The notes under the pieces: generated by a model
What the model was told of the DNA's origin: nothing
The model's database searches: none
Seen by the model: the letters and a program-made list of their open reading frames with translations, nothing else
Part shown: positions 30,240 through 41,580 of the stretch, in pieces
How the letters are laid out: every line of letters begins with the position of its first letter
Numbering within the stretch: position 1 is the first letter of the stretch
NCBI GenBank assembly: GCA_003693705.1
Contig: RBZT01000102.1
Span: 17,332 to 62,405 of the forward strand
Length of the DNA stretch: 45,074 bases
Direction of reading: 5' to 3'
Origin: Polymyxa betae
Taxonomy: Eukaryota; Endomyxa; Phytomyxea; Plasmodiophorida; Plasmodiophoridae
Position numbers and translations under genes: made by a program

Positions 30240-31560
30240 ATCGTTAATACACCAAGTGACAAAAAATGTGGCCTTCATCGACAGCATCATCAACAACAGC
30301 ATGTTGATCATCAACACCATACCTCATCATCAATCACCCTCATGATCATCAAGAATAAATTTATCTCATCATTCTCAGCCCTAGCAACATCTCACCGCCA
30401 TCATCAACATCCTCACATCAACAACATCATCATATCACCATCATCAACAGCATCTTTTCATTTCGTTACATCATCTTCATCACTCCATATATAAGAAGAA
30501 TGAATAAGAGAGACAGCAAGAATGAGGTAACGTCAATTAACATCCATCATCGCCGTCATAATCATCATCTTCATCATCATATCCATCACCATCTTTTTCA
30601 TCATCCTTCTCATCATCTTCATCCATCCTCATCACCATTATTATTACCAACAAGATCACCATCACTATCATCATCATTGTCAGCAGCAACATCGCCTTGG
30701 CTTCAACATCATCAACATCAGAGACATAACATCACCATCACTATCAACAACAACAGCATCATCTTTATCATTCCTAACCATAGTAAGAAATAATATAATA
30801 AAAATAGACAAAAATTGTGATAAATACATTAACAGCAATCAGCATCAACAGCATCATCGAATCATCATCATTAACATCGTCTTTATCAAAACTAACCATA
30901 TTCAAAAAAATAAAGATACAAAATAAGTGCTAGCTACCCCAGCAGCAATCACCATCTTCATCACCATCTTCATCACCATCATCACTACCATCAGCAGCAG
31001 CAGCAGCAGCGTCGCCTCATCTTCAACATCATCATCATCAACTACAACAGCATCATATCATCACCATCATTATCATCAACAACAACATCATCTCATCATC
31101 ATTAACATCATCTTTATCACAACTAACCATTATGAGAAATGATAAAGATTGAAAAAAATGTGATAAATACCCTAACAGCAATCAGCATCAACATCATCTC
31201 ATCATCATCAACATCATATTTATCACTACTAGCCATACTAAGAAATTCAATAAATAGTAACGATACTAGAAATATGATAAATACCCTAGCAGCAATCACC
31301 ATTTTCATCACCATCACTATCATCATCAGCAGCAGCAGCAACGTCGCCTCATCTTCAACATCATCAGCATCAAAAAGAACATCATATCATCACCCTTATC
31401 AACAGCAACAACAACATTTCATCATCATTTATATCACAGCTAACCATACTAAGAAAAAATAAAAAACAAAAAATGTGATAAATACCCTAGCAGCAATCAT
31501 CATCTTCATCACCGTCACCAGCAGCATCATCGGCATCCTCAGTCCATCGCGTGATCATTA
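30240..31560. repeat. ATC/AAC-rich satellite with higher-order units
   Basis: The whole stretch is built from ATC, AAC and AGC trinucleotides on the plus strand. Superimposed on this, an AT-rich spacer recurs five times (near 30775, 30893, 31123, 31228 and 31438). The spacer is about ACTAACCATACTAAGAAA, then an A-rich run, then TGTGATAAATACCCTAGCAGCAATCA. Intervals of about 118, 230, 105 and 210 bp suggest a basic unit of about 110 bp that has doubled in places. Open frames here encode only His- or Ser-rich runs and are not genes. Confidence 0.88.
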
Positions 31561-34380
31561 TAACGCATCGACATGATCTTGGTCTCTGTTATCAGCATCG
31601 CCGGTACCATCATCGCTCTCTTCCAATGTGACATCATCATTGATGCCTTATCAGCATTGCCAAATTGCGAGGAGTCTGGGACAAAACCCAAAACCGGCAG
31701 GGATGCGATTCGTCACACAGTGTTCTGTTTGGTGGTGTCGGTATGATAGAGCGGCTAGAAAGAACGAATCGGATTGATTTTTTCCAAATGCAATTCTGAC
31801 AAAATATTCTTTCCAGATTGTAGTTTATTGAGAGGATGATATGATAGAGAATCCAAAGAACTGATCAACAATAGTAAGCGAATACATAATGTGGAACAGT
31901 TCAACAATAAAACCAATGGTTCTTAAAAACAAGAAAACAAACTGCAAAATGAACTTCTCAAAATCTAAGATGCTCAGGATTTTGCATTCTGAAAAATAGA
32001 GAAGGCATATATCGGCATAATCGCATACGAGAATCTGCGCAGCCCCTGCGGGAAAAGCATGAAAGTGCAGATGCGATGTTAAATGCGCTGAAATTGGCCG
32101 AACTTGGCAGGAATGGGGATGTAACGGCAGTTAGAAAAAGACATTGCTCCGTCCGGTGAATGGATTGTGTAAAAATCTGATCTATTGTTTTTAGCGACGC
32201 CGAAGACGCGATCATCAAGTTTTTCAACGGAAGCCAGGTCGTGTCGACAGTGATGTTCGTTATGCGATGATCTTCTACTGCTGGAAGCTCCTTAGGCTTT
32301 TGGGGATTTAAGCTCCAATGGCTTAATGATTTGCGAAGTTATAAACGAGATCAGGACCTCAACAGGGACTACTATGACCTCACAGGATCTGAACAATCAC
32401 CATAAGAACGACATTACAGAAAACGACCGACAGCGACAAGAGTTTCTCTCTGGTTGGGACGTTGTTGACGTTGTTTCGTCCCAGCGATCGGACGCGTTAT
32501 GAACTAAGGAATACACACTTGATCTTACATCTAGATGTGTGGATGTGTTAGGCAAGAAATTGTGAATATGTTGGAATTTGAATGGTACCAGATTTCAAGC
32601 CAATTGGCAGCATCATTAAGGCTCTGTTCTCGACAAGAGGGATAGTGATGACGGTTGCAATCCCTCTTGATATTGCAGGCTGTGCTTTGACATACATGAT
32701 CCATTACTGCAATACTGGTGATTGAGTCCATGCTCTACCAATCGTGCGCCTATTGTTTGTCGAGCTTGTACCCCCGCCTTCGCCAAGCCTTCTGATTAAC
32801 TTTTTGAAACCATTTCACACCAACTAAGACTTGAACAAATGTCAGTTCCTTTCATTACACAAGAGGGACTATGACTACCTGTTGTATTTGATTCCTCATG
32901 TAAGTTATTGTATGCTGGATGATTCTCGTGATCCGGCAAGGCCAGCTACCAGATCCAGCAAAGACATCGTGACCAGAAACAGTAGTTTTGGAATTTTCTG
33001 AATAACATCCTTTCAAAGCAATTGCAGTGGGGTTCAATGCCACAGCCTCCGCAATCAATAACATGCTATTTCGTGGCAAAAATGGATTCCCTTTGAAAAC
33101 GTCACTATAATATTCGACTGCAGCTTTCCAGTACGTTAAGGTCTTTGAGATTCCCATCAGTTCGACTCGGTCCGTTTGCAATCCAGACATCCCTTAGTCC
33201 ATTCGAAGTCATTTCATTGATGTCGTCGCAGACAGTTTCAAGAGCAACAACTTCAGAATCACTTGCTGCTTTGTTCAAATGATCTAAAGGGAGTTGCGGT
33301 TAAGACATGTAAACTGCTGTTACATTACCTGATCTTGAGATTGTTCCAGCAATATCTGGGCAGACAGGAGCTATCCAATGCCGACGATCGCATCGCAGGC
33401 AGTATACTTACTGCAGATTCCATTGGAATTTGAGGATTTTGGCAGCCGATTGAGACAACTATTGCTATCTAGCTGGACGGCATTGCCAATCCTAATCTCA
33501 GGCATTGCCAATCTTAATCTCAGGCATTGCCAATCTTAATCTCAGACAGTCTATGGTTCAAGTCCACAACAACCTTTGGAGCAACAACTGCCAAAGGCTT
33601 GGCAAAGTATGCAGAAGCTTTGAAGTTGCGTCAGCCGCGAACATCATAAACAAACTATTTCTATATATCGGAAATTCATGGGCAGACCTGATCATCTGTT
33701 TTTTCCAGCAGCAAACTGATACTGTTATGGTTACCGATATTCTCATTATGGTATAGAGAAGAATTAGACACACCAATGGGAAAATGATGATAACTGCATG
33801 CAAACAAAAATTTTCAGTAACAATCAAACCGTTTTGTTGCAATGCCTGATCATACATCATCCAACAGTTCTGCCTCGAGTTAGCAACCCAAAGCCTATGG
33901 CAATTTTCAGCTGACGTCTTCTGCCCGCATATTCAGCAAGCATACTGTGAACTGCCAGGAATTAACTTGGAACTACCTGAAGGAAGCTCTTTCTTAGAAT
34001 CCATTTAGTTCAATCAACCACCTTGCATATCACAGACATCCGGCAACAATCTACGTAAGATTAAACTTCTAAAAAATCTCTTCAAATTGTTTATTCAAAA
34101 TCTTTATACAGATTGCTATGAAATTTCTGAGTGTTTTGAAACATTTCACATTCGGGAACTGCGCGGTTCCCCGGAAACTATTTTTACAGAAAGGAGCCAA
34201 GAACGCAACAGAATCTCCACTCGGAATTCTGTACGAATCTTTTCACAGCTTCTTACATGTAGAAAGTGGGTCACGGAACTTTAACCCGCTACAGTGGAGC
34301 CTGTTTGAACTTGTAACAATGAGGTTCTGTTCGCTGAGTTCATCTAGCATCTCGAAAAACTGATCGCCGTCATTGATTCT
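31561..34380. other. no recognised gene; one 22-bp triple repeat
   Basis: Minus frame 32855-33190 (111 codons) and plus frame 33505-33756 (83 codons) are the longest; I recognise neither. A 22-bp unit GGCATTGCCAATCTTAATCTCA occurs three times in tandem at 33479-33544. Decayed coding of the recombinase at 34.5 kb may extend into the right part, but I cannot show it. Confidence 0.4.
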
Positions 34381-34399
34381 GCAAATACAGGATTGATGA

Positions 34400-34900
34400 T
34401 TTCTTCGTTGGAAGGGAACTGCACCGTCTTTAGCTTGAGGGCCTACATTTCCGGGTCGTCAGCGGCAAGTGTTCGGAGCGGCAGGAGGCGCGGACATTGC
34501 CCACCAAAAGCCACAGTTTTTGCTTTGAGAGGCAATCAAGCCATTGGATGCAGGACGTTCAGATCCCACCTGACGGCAAAATTCTTCTGTGCACCTGATT
34601 GTTGAGGGTCTCTGTCCTCCCAGCCGTTGTAAAGCGCGTTGGCATCGCTCGAAATTTCCGGATGATTCAGCGCCTCCTGGAACATGACACTCCTCAGGGA
34701 ATGTGAAGTCAAGTTTGGATTTACATAACCGTCCGTGTTATTCATCCTGCCCAGCAATTTTTTGAGTTACCGATTTAGAAATTGCGACCACGATGGTCTG
34801 TGCCGAATCAATCACGATCAGCATCCGGTCTGCTGCTCGAAGCGATGGGAGTTTGTTCATATTGATGATGGCAGTAGGTGGACCGACCGTCACGGACACG
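34400..34900 (-). pseudogene. tyrosine recombinase, lineage C, C-terminal remnant
   Basis: Minus frame reads 'SWSQFLNR', then after a stop 'LKKLLGRMNNTDGY' and 'NPNLTSHSLRSVMFQEALNH' followed by 'PEISSDANALYNGWED'. This matches the C-terminal catalytic part of a YR family with 'ltSHSlRRGgaqxAnxxpeis' and then 'xxRGxW'. H-x-x-R is present (HSLR), but the usual RGG after it is SVM. The catalytic Tyr region is not clear, and box I upstream is not visible because of stops. The domain order and the spacing from HSLR to GW agree with the family. Confidence 0.5.
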
Positions 34901-36580
34901 TCTGCTATCCGAAGAAACGGCAGGGCATCGCTAGTGCAAAACTTCTCAGTCTGCTGATAAATTTAGTTTTGTTTGCTCAAAGTTGCACGTTGTACCTTCG
35001 ATTCTGGAATAAATGGACAACAGACCATCAAATAGCGAAAATATATATGTAGGGGATCCATAATCCAATCATTAACATTGCACGCCATCGGAAGAATTTG
35101 TGTGCGAGGACGCTTTCTTTCTCCAGAATGTGGTATAGATCAGTCCTATAATACGATATGATTGAAAACGATCCTGAAACCTCAAATTGATAGTGATGCA
35201 TTATCCAATATTAAGGTTTCAGAAAGATGCCTTGCGGATATGTGTTCGATTGTAGTTACCTGACTTGCGATCAATGCATGGCGATTCGCGGTTGATCACA
35301 TCCACACAAATGTCGCTGGCATGGCCGCCTTTCAATGTTTGAAATTGTTGCAATTTCCAGTTCTCCAGCTGTTAGAGCATTTTTGATGATAATCCGCGCC
35401 TCTTTCGAAAGAAGACGACATTGCCTGGCTAGATAAAGAGAGTCCTGCTCCTTGGCGGTTGTGATTGTTTAGGTTTTTCGATTTTTTTCACACAGCGCGA
35501 GAAAGAGTCCCCAACATGCCCTGCAATTCCCCAGATTTAGATGCAAACTTCTGGGAAACAACATCTTCAAAGCCGATAAATCTGCATTCAATGCTATCAG
35601 CACCGATAAATTGTGAATACATTGCGGCGGATTGAAACTTTTCCTACTGGAAGTTTTTAAATTTTTGTTTGTTTACGAGCCAGAGCATGAGCTGGCCGAT
35701 TTATTCCACTCCATGGTCTCCCATCGTCATATCCATTATGAGGTCGTCGATAGATTCAACACATCCAGTTGACCTAGAAACGAAAATCGATATATAAAAT
35801 TCTTGCCAATATTCAAAGAGGGGAACATACCAATCCTCTGATACAAAGTTATTGAAATTTTACAGCTGAAAATTGGGATGTAGATGATGGTTTCTGCTGT
35901 TTATAGATCGGGACAACAGGCTGAGGCTGAACGACTGTGGTCATATCCGATGTCTCCCGCTAAATGTGGTCAATTCTGTACAAGGCACATCACGTTCAAT
36001 GGAATCCCTAACCTGACGTTTGATTCGAGACGATCGACGCTCCATTTCTCACCTTTCATGGCGGTCGGTTCGATTCTATCGGTGAAATGGCTGTGAAAAT
36101 CAACCAGATGGAAATGATCACCGTGAAAGTCCCGCGGACGAACGTTCTCGACTGGAGAGGGTGGCGTCTCCAGTTGACTGTTAGGGAAATGCATCGCAAA
36201 CGGAAAGGGCTGCGTCTCCCGCACTCTACTAGGAAGTTGTTTGAGGGCAGTCTATGACTGCTTCAGTTCGAACTACAGTTCGAATAGGGTTCGATCAATT
36301 ATATATTAATCCAAAAAATTTTATAGTGCTCTACAGCCAAGTTGTTATGAATCAACGTACAATAAACTAAGAATATAAGAGCAATAGCAATAACAATAGC
36401 GTTAGAGTATGAGGAACAAGACGAAGACAGGAAGAAAGGAAGCAAGAACTACGACGAAGGAGAACAGAATTGTTGATCCAAAAACGACCTTGATCGAACT
36501 GAGTTATCCTCAGCCGACCATGCAACGATACTTTAGTTCGAATGCAGTTACAGAAACAAGAAACTACCCAGGCTGCGCCG
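34901..36580. other. no recognised gene
   Basis: Frames of up to 105 codons on both strands with no family signature. If the chromovirus fragment that ends at 36587 keeps a 3' LTR it should lie in 36.2-36.58 kb, but I find no partner LTR and no clear polypurine tract. Confidence 0.4.
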
Positions 36581-36586
36581 GCCGTA

Positions 36587-37390
36587 TCATGACATTATAA
36601 TCTCCTCCATAAGCGGCCCAGGTTTTTCCGGATAAGTCTTGTGGAAATCGTCGATTGTAGATTTACGCGATGGAGTCGCAGAAAGTAGAAACTGTTTCGA
36701 AGGTTCCCATGTTCTGTCGCATTCAGCATGGCCTTTTCAGTGAACTAGGTATTGCAGTTGTCGGCGATAGATTCGTGAATTATCGTCATCGAGCAAGATG
36801 GGGGGCAAGTTTGGACGATCTCTGCTATCAATGGAATTCTCAACGTATGGCTGTTGTAGTAGCGACACGTGAAATATTGGATGAATCCTTAATCCCTCGG
36901 GAAGCAATAACTCAAACGTCACTGGGTTAATTTGCTGTTTGATTTGAAAGGTCCAATTTTTCGTTCGCTAAGCTTCTCGCATGGACCCTTTGATTTGATC
37001 CCACCCGGAACTAGCCAAACGTTATCACCGATTAGATAATCTGGAGACTGCTGACGATGCCTGTCGGCATAGGATTTCATCGTTCGGATAGCACGCTGAA
37101 GGTTCCGTCTCAAAAGGGAATGGGGTTTTGGAGAGATTATCTAAATAGGAAACTACGCTTGGATTGCATCATGTTGGAGCATGGTTTAGATCAAAACGCG
37201 GATGGAAACCACAATTTGAATAGAAGGCACTGAATCCAGATGAAGAATGTGTAGCATTATATGCAAACTCTGCCATCGGTAGTTAATGACTCGAGCTGGT
37301 TTGCGAGACATCAATGAAACATCACAAATATTGCTCTACAATCTGATTCACACGCTCGGTTTGGCTGTCAGATTCTGGATGTCGGGCAAT
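36587..37390 (-). pseudogene. Ty3/gypsy chromovirus pol, C-terminal fragment with chromodomain
   Basis: Minus strand, in order: 'SDSQTERVNQIVEQYL' and 'LPMAEFAYNATHSSSGFSAF' (integrase core end with catalytic Glu in QTERVN), then 'LQRAIRTMKSYADRHRQQ', 'YLIGDNVWLVPGGI' and 'KLSERKIGPF' (GPY module, 37113-36940). Next come 'EGLRIHPIFHVSLL' and a chromodomain, 'RRQLQYLVH', a TGA in place of Trp, then 'KGHAECDRTWEPSKQF' and 'IDDFHKTYPEKPGPL', ending at 36587. Chromodomains target integration to marked chromatin. Several stops and frameshifts. The upstream integrase, RT and gag are missing; the piece joins another element's chromodomain at about 37.39 kb. Confidence 0.82.
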
Positions 37391-37890
37391 TCATGGATAG
37401 CACCAGGTGTAATGATTGCGAATATTAGAACCTGGGCAGCAAGAATTCTCTCGATCAGAAAATCCTCTCCATTTCACCAAGTACTCAATATCAGTAATGG
37501 TTGAATTTAAGCGAGCATCGCATATCTTCTCAAATGGTCTGTGTGACGTCTCATATTTTAACTGGTTCAAGATATAATGGGTGACATTTAAATGTTTATC
37601 TCATTAAAAGTGGATTCGATCACCATGAGTTTGTTGTTGTTCTCCAGAAAGAAGATTCTCATCTGTAAAAATATAGGATCGTTGAACATCAGTTATTCGA
37701 TATGGCCCGTGCCAAATTAACTCAACTTTACCAATGTTTATTTTCAGGCATAGCTACCAAAACATAATCGCCAATATCAAAATTCGGCAATGCTCGGTGC
37801 ACATGACAGACGATCCCAAGCTAATGAAACTCTATCAAAGACTATGCGATTGATCATTTCTTCCAGCTGATCTATCTAAAAATATTTCAC
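37391..37890 (-). pseudogene. second gypsy pol C-terminal fragment (GPY and chromo-like)
   Basis: Minus strand reads 'QLEEMINRIVFDRVSLAWDR', 'IGDYVLVAMPENK', 'ELIWHGPYRITDVQRSYIFT', 'LSGEQQQTHGDRIHF' and finally 'DIEYLVKWRGFSDREN'. This is the GPY-like and chromo-like C-terminal order of the gypsy lineage common in oomycetes and related protists. The chromo-like part stops directly before the integrase core of the next fragment, so two different elements are fused. Stops and a frameshift are present. Confidence 0.65.
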
Positions 37891-38520
37891 TTCTTCGATC
37901 TGTCCCACCGCCTTCCAATTCAAAATTCTATTACCCAATCCCTATTCCCTAAAAACTACCCCTAATTCTGCCCTACTACCACAACAGCCAAAGGTCGCAA
38001 TTGATTACATTTGTAAAAAAATTCAACAATCATCCTTTCGCCAAAAGATTCAATATCGAAGTATTTATTGCCTATAGAAAAAATTCCAATATTCTCAACT
38101 TATGCTCCGGATCCAGCATCACACCCGATCAGATTCGCTACATCGACTCTAACACTGTACCCGCTGCAAGAACTGTACCCGATCCTATCAGATCCCACCA
38201 GCCACAGCCCCTACCTATCCTAACCGCTTTAGATCGTCCTAATAAATCATTCTTTATCTCGTCCGCATAAGCCTCTGACGACCTAATAAAAGCCATAATA
38301 AAAGCCAATTAGACCATAGGCAACCGCGTTCGAGGACGAATTGGCCATCCAGCTCCAGCTACCGATTCAGAAACGACGACGAATCTAGGATCACAGGTCT
38401 GGATAACTCGAGACATTCAATACCTCGTTTATTTGCTCTAACGGGCCCAATCTGCGACAACTACCCCTTTCCACCACCCTACCCCTAACCCTAACTAGTC
38501 ACGATGTGATTGTCGCTCAG
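37891..38520. other. C-rich insertion with telomere-like motifs
   Basis: Plus strand is rich in CCCTA-like runs: CCCAATCCCTATTCCCTAAA at about 37936-37955 and CCCTACCCCTAACCCTAACT at about 38476-38500. An 89-codon plus frame (38001-38270) is not recognised. It separates the integrase end of one gypsy fragment from the GPY part of the next. Confidence 0.5.
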
Positions 38521-38551
38521 TCTCAGACACAGACAAAATTCGTTTGAGCAT

Positions 38552-39815
38552 CTAGTGAAGACTGTTTTGAAGTTGTTCAATATGAGACACAATCAGCTCT
38601 GACTGAAGTTCTATAGAACTTATAGCGAACGATTGAGGATTATAGAAAATGGAATCCAAGGGATCGTCAGCAGGTAATCCTGTCAGGACAGTAATGGGCG
38701 CATGGCCAGCGAAATGACGCTGTGGTCTATGATTGATAGCATGTTCTACCAGTTTCACAAACCAAGGCCGCTCTACCTTATCAGAACATTGTTCCGAAAT
38801 CATACAACGTAATTATTTTATAATATTACGATTAAAAATCTCTATTGCTCCATTAGAGTAATGAGCATTGCAGCAACAAAAAGTTGTTCTGCTCCATGCT
38901 TTTTTCAGAAAGATTCCATGGTCTCAGCCATAAAATATGACTGCCTGATCTGAGAATCAGATTTTGGATTTCCCAAAAGGCGCACGACATTGTAATAAAG
39001 CTTCTACAGTATTTGCTGTATTAGGTACAATGACAGGTCCGAGCATGATCAATCCAGAAAAAAATCGTCTCGGATTACAAAATCCATTGATAATTCAAAG
39101 AACATTTTAATTTAGTAGCAATATTTAAATAATCAAAGTGCAAAACCTCATTAGGTTTCATTCCATGACATGCCGATCCAAGAGGAGGAATACGAAATCC
39201 TTTTCTCGTTGGAAGGCAATGTAAACAAGAGGAGCAGACATCTTTAATGTCTTGCTTCATACCGACCCAGTATACCCAGTTTGGTAACATTGCAAGTGCA
39301 TTCTTAAAAGAAAGTTGACCACAAAGACAGCCGGCATGAAACTATGATGCATAGGGGTCGCTTCAGGTTAATACTCTGTACTAGTATAAGTATTCGATTG
39401 TGTGTCAGCCAATAATCCATCTGTTTTTTAACAAAATTGCTATCAATACCATGGAGACTTTGTTCAGTTATTATTTCAGACGGGTCTGGCCAGACTAATT
39501 TTTGCAAGGTTGAACACGAACAGTTGAGGTTACCAACTCTGTCTGGTCGGTGTCAAAAGAATCGTTTGATTCTCTCAATGCTCGAATGTGAGCAACATGT
39601 TCCGTATCTAGAGTGCATGTACCCCATCGAGACAGGAAGTCTGTCCAGTGATTATCTTCATCAGGGATATGATGTATGATATATCTATAATCACGTAATT
39701 CAAAGCCCCAACGAACCAAGCGTTCAGCTGACTGTTTAGTACATTCAAAGGACTATACAAAGCGATCAAATTCCGATGATTTGTGTATAGATGAAATGGG
39801 ACGGGCATGTGTAAT
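38552..39815 (-). pseudogene. gypsy pol: RNase H and integrase, 3' part of interrupted gene
   Basis: Minus strand from 39815: 'LLHMPVPFHLYTNHRNLIAL' (RNase H Asp replaced by Asn in the DHRNL motif), 'RWGFELRDYRYIIHHIPDED' and 'WTDFLSRWG'. Then the integrase zinc domain, 'NWVYWVGMKQDIKDVCSSC' and 'HCLPTRKGF', then 'PNEVLHFDYL' (first Asp), 'IRFSDQAVIF' (second Asp), 'HYSNGAIEIFNRN' (Glu), and 'FVKLVEHAINHRPQRHFAGH', 'APITVLTGLPADDPLDSIFY', 'VSHIEQLQNSLH'. This is the gypsy lineage typical of oomycetes and related groups. Frameshifts and stops throughout. The 5' part of the same gene continues at 41.60-41.75 kb, on the far side of the YR element. Confidence 0.85.
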
Positions 39816-39932
39816 AATTTTAGGTATCCGGACGAGAGAGCGAACCACAAGTTAGGCGAACGAGGAAAAGATACTGCTATTGACGGCCACGAAGGTAATA
39901 TATGACAAGACACCCCTATGAAATTTCTGCGG

Positions 39933-40098
39933 CTAGGTCCGTGGCGTAGTCCGGACCCCAGCCGCCAAGAGGGAGGGAGATCAAGCTCTCCCGACCTCTG
40001 GACTCTCACTCTTCTAGGCAAATCAATAAAACGCAGAATATATGAGCAGGGCACTAATGAAACATAACATGAAGCGAAGAAGTCCGCCACGGACCTAG
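39933..40098. repeat. 14-bp perfect inverted repeat upstream of YR gene
   Basis: CTAGGTCCGTGGCG at 39933-39946 is repeated as its exact complement at 40085-40098, enclosing 138 nt, 50 bp before the YR start codon. It could be the recombinase binding region or a regulatory hairpin. Confidence 0.8.
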
Positions 40099-40147
40099 AA
40101 TCGGAAGAGACACGAGAGAGGGAGACCAGACCCATCACACTGCTACC

Positions 40148-41344
40148 ATGAGTATAAAGAAGAGAACGCTTCCTTTCCACCTATCCAAGGAAGGGGCCAA
40201 GGCCCTAAAGAAGGCGAAGTCTATCCAGATCCGAGACACCGAGCGTGATCCAAACTACAGGAAGGACAAGTCCCTCAAGACGAACGAACTATCAAAGATT
40301 GGCAAACGGTACCTGAAGGTCCTCACGGATCGTAATGTCCTGGGAGACTCTGTCCTAGCCCACGAGAACCCAGAATTGGTGGAAGAGGCCAGACGAGAAT
40401 TGGCTCAATCTGTCGCAACCAATTCCCTGAATGCATACACTTCCGCATGGAAGAATTTTACCAAATGGTGCGAGCGTTACGGGGTGGACTACGCTAAGCC
40501 GTCGGAATCCGACCTCGTTCTGTATGTCTTCGACCAAGGCCGAAAACCCAAGGATCAGGGAGTCTTGAGCTATCCAACACTGAAGAACTTCCTTTATGGC
40601 ATCAGCCACTATCTGACCGCTGGATCAAAGCCGCTCAGTTTGTTGGAAGAGATGCCATTACTAGACGCAATGATGCGCCGACTCCACATCATAGACAGAG
40701 CCCAACAAGCCGACACGCGACGTCCTATTTTCTTATGGATGCTAATTAAGATGAAGAGATCCGGCATCATCAGGACCACCCTCGTTATGACAATGCTATG
40801 GATCGCGCTACTTGGACGCGAAGGACTGTACCGACTCGGGGAGCTCTCTGCCGACAACCACTCTTCCTCCACATACCCGACGCTCGGACAATGGACATAC
40901 ACACTCAGCGAAGGGACGGCGTCCCTTACCCTCCTCGAAGGTAAGACCAACACATGGCGACAGGCCATCAAAGTCATCCATCCCATTGAAGACACCGAAG
41001 CCTGTGCCGCAACGGCCCTTCAGAACCTGATTATCGAACGAGCCAACTGCAAGGCTACCGACCCACTATTCTCGGACGCACAGAACCGACCCATCACCCG
41101 AAAGGCGTTCACCACATGGCTAAACAAAGCATTGAAGAGTATCGGAATCTCAGACGGACGATACAAGGGCCACAGCCTACGAATCGGTGGAGCCACCGAA
41201 CTTAGTGAAATAAAGGTCCCTGACCACTTGATCCAAGCGATGGGCAGATGGCGCACATCATGCTATACCCGCTACCGCCGAACAGACAGAACCCAGATTC
41301 TGCAGGCAATTAAAGCAACCTACCGCAAGACGGAATGCAACTGA
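40148..41344 (+). CDS. intact tyrosine recombinase, 398 aa (lineage D)
   Basis: Encodes the recombinase of the element, predicted to cut and join DNA through Tyr. Residues 1-60 are Lys-rich (nuclear localisation likely). A SAM-like core-binding domain covers about 85-165 ('SLNAYTSAWKNFTKWCERYG', 'KNFLYGISHYLTAG'). The catalytic domain has box I 'GREGLYRLGEL' (Arg229), Lys266 in 'EGKTNTWRQ', 'GHSLRIGGAT' (His342, Arg345), 'GRWRTSCYTRYRR' (Trp368, probable nucleophile Tyr376). All catalytic positions are present with no stop or frameshift, unlike every other large gene in the window. Base composition is balanced, in contrast to AT-rich flanks. The first ATG at 40148 is followed by a basic run and I see no better start. 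TGA ends it at 41342-41344. AATAAA overlaps at 41346. Confidence 0.92.
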   Translation: MSIKKRTLPFHLSKEGAKALKKAKSIQIRDTERDPNYRKDKSLKTNELSKIGKRYLKVLTDRNVLGDSVLAHENPELVEEARRELAQSVATNSLNAYTSAWKNFTKWCERYGVDYAKPSESDLVLYVFDQGRKPKDQGVLSYPTLKNFLYGISHYLTAGSKPLSLLEEMPLLDAMMRRLHIIDRAQQADTRRPIFLWMLIKMKRSGIIRTTLVMTMLWIALLGREGLYRLGELSADNHSSSTYPTLGQWTYTLSEGTASLTLLEGKTNTWRQAIKVIHPIEDTEACAATALQNLIIERANCKATDPLFSDAQNRPITRKAFTTWLNKALKSIGISDGRYKGHSLRIGGATELSEIKVPDHLIQAMGRWRTSCYTRYRRTDRTQILQAIKATYRKTECN

Positions 41345-41505
41345 CAATAAAAGATTTCGGCAATGAGCAGAACATTAATGAACCGACTCAGATTCGAACA
41401 GAACCCAGTTTATGATGAGAAACCAATCATAGAGACAGAGCAGACATAAATGTTGTCGAGTTGAAACAGCTGAGCCAACGAGCGGGCGGGCAGAAAGGCC
41501 ATGAA

Positions 41506-41580
41506 GGTTGGAGGGGAAAGGGCTGAGAAGATTCTCGAAACGAACGAGATCTTCGGCCCTTCCGGCCTTTCCACCCAACC
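41506..41580. repeat. 75-nt imperfect hairpin at 3' end of the YR element
   Basis: Left arm begins GGTTGGAGGGGAAAGGGC and the complement of the right arm begins GGTTGGGTGGAAAGGCC. Inner parts AGATTCTCG and CGAGATCTT also pair, leaving a short loop. It lies about 16 bp inside the inferred right end of the element. Confidence 0.75.

Noticed and set aside
30500-31462. Open frames coding for His-rich and Ser/Thr-rich proteins
   Set aside because: They are translations of the ATC/AAC repeat array in different frames and have no independent signature.
30240-31560. Regularly spaced repeats that could be a CRISPR array
   Set aside because: Spacers are themselves repetitive, repeats are not palindromic, intervals vary from 105 to 230 bp, and the genome is eukaryotic.
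36670-36930. Plus-strand 86-codon ORF
   Set aside because: Antisense to the chromodomain and GPY region, whose motifs are clear on the minus strand.
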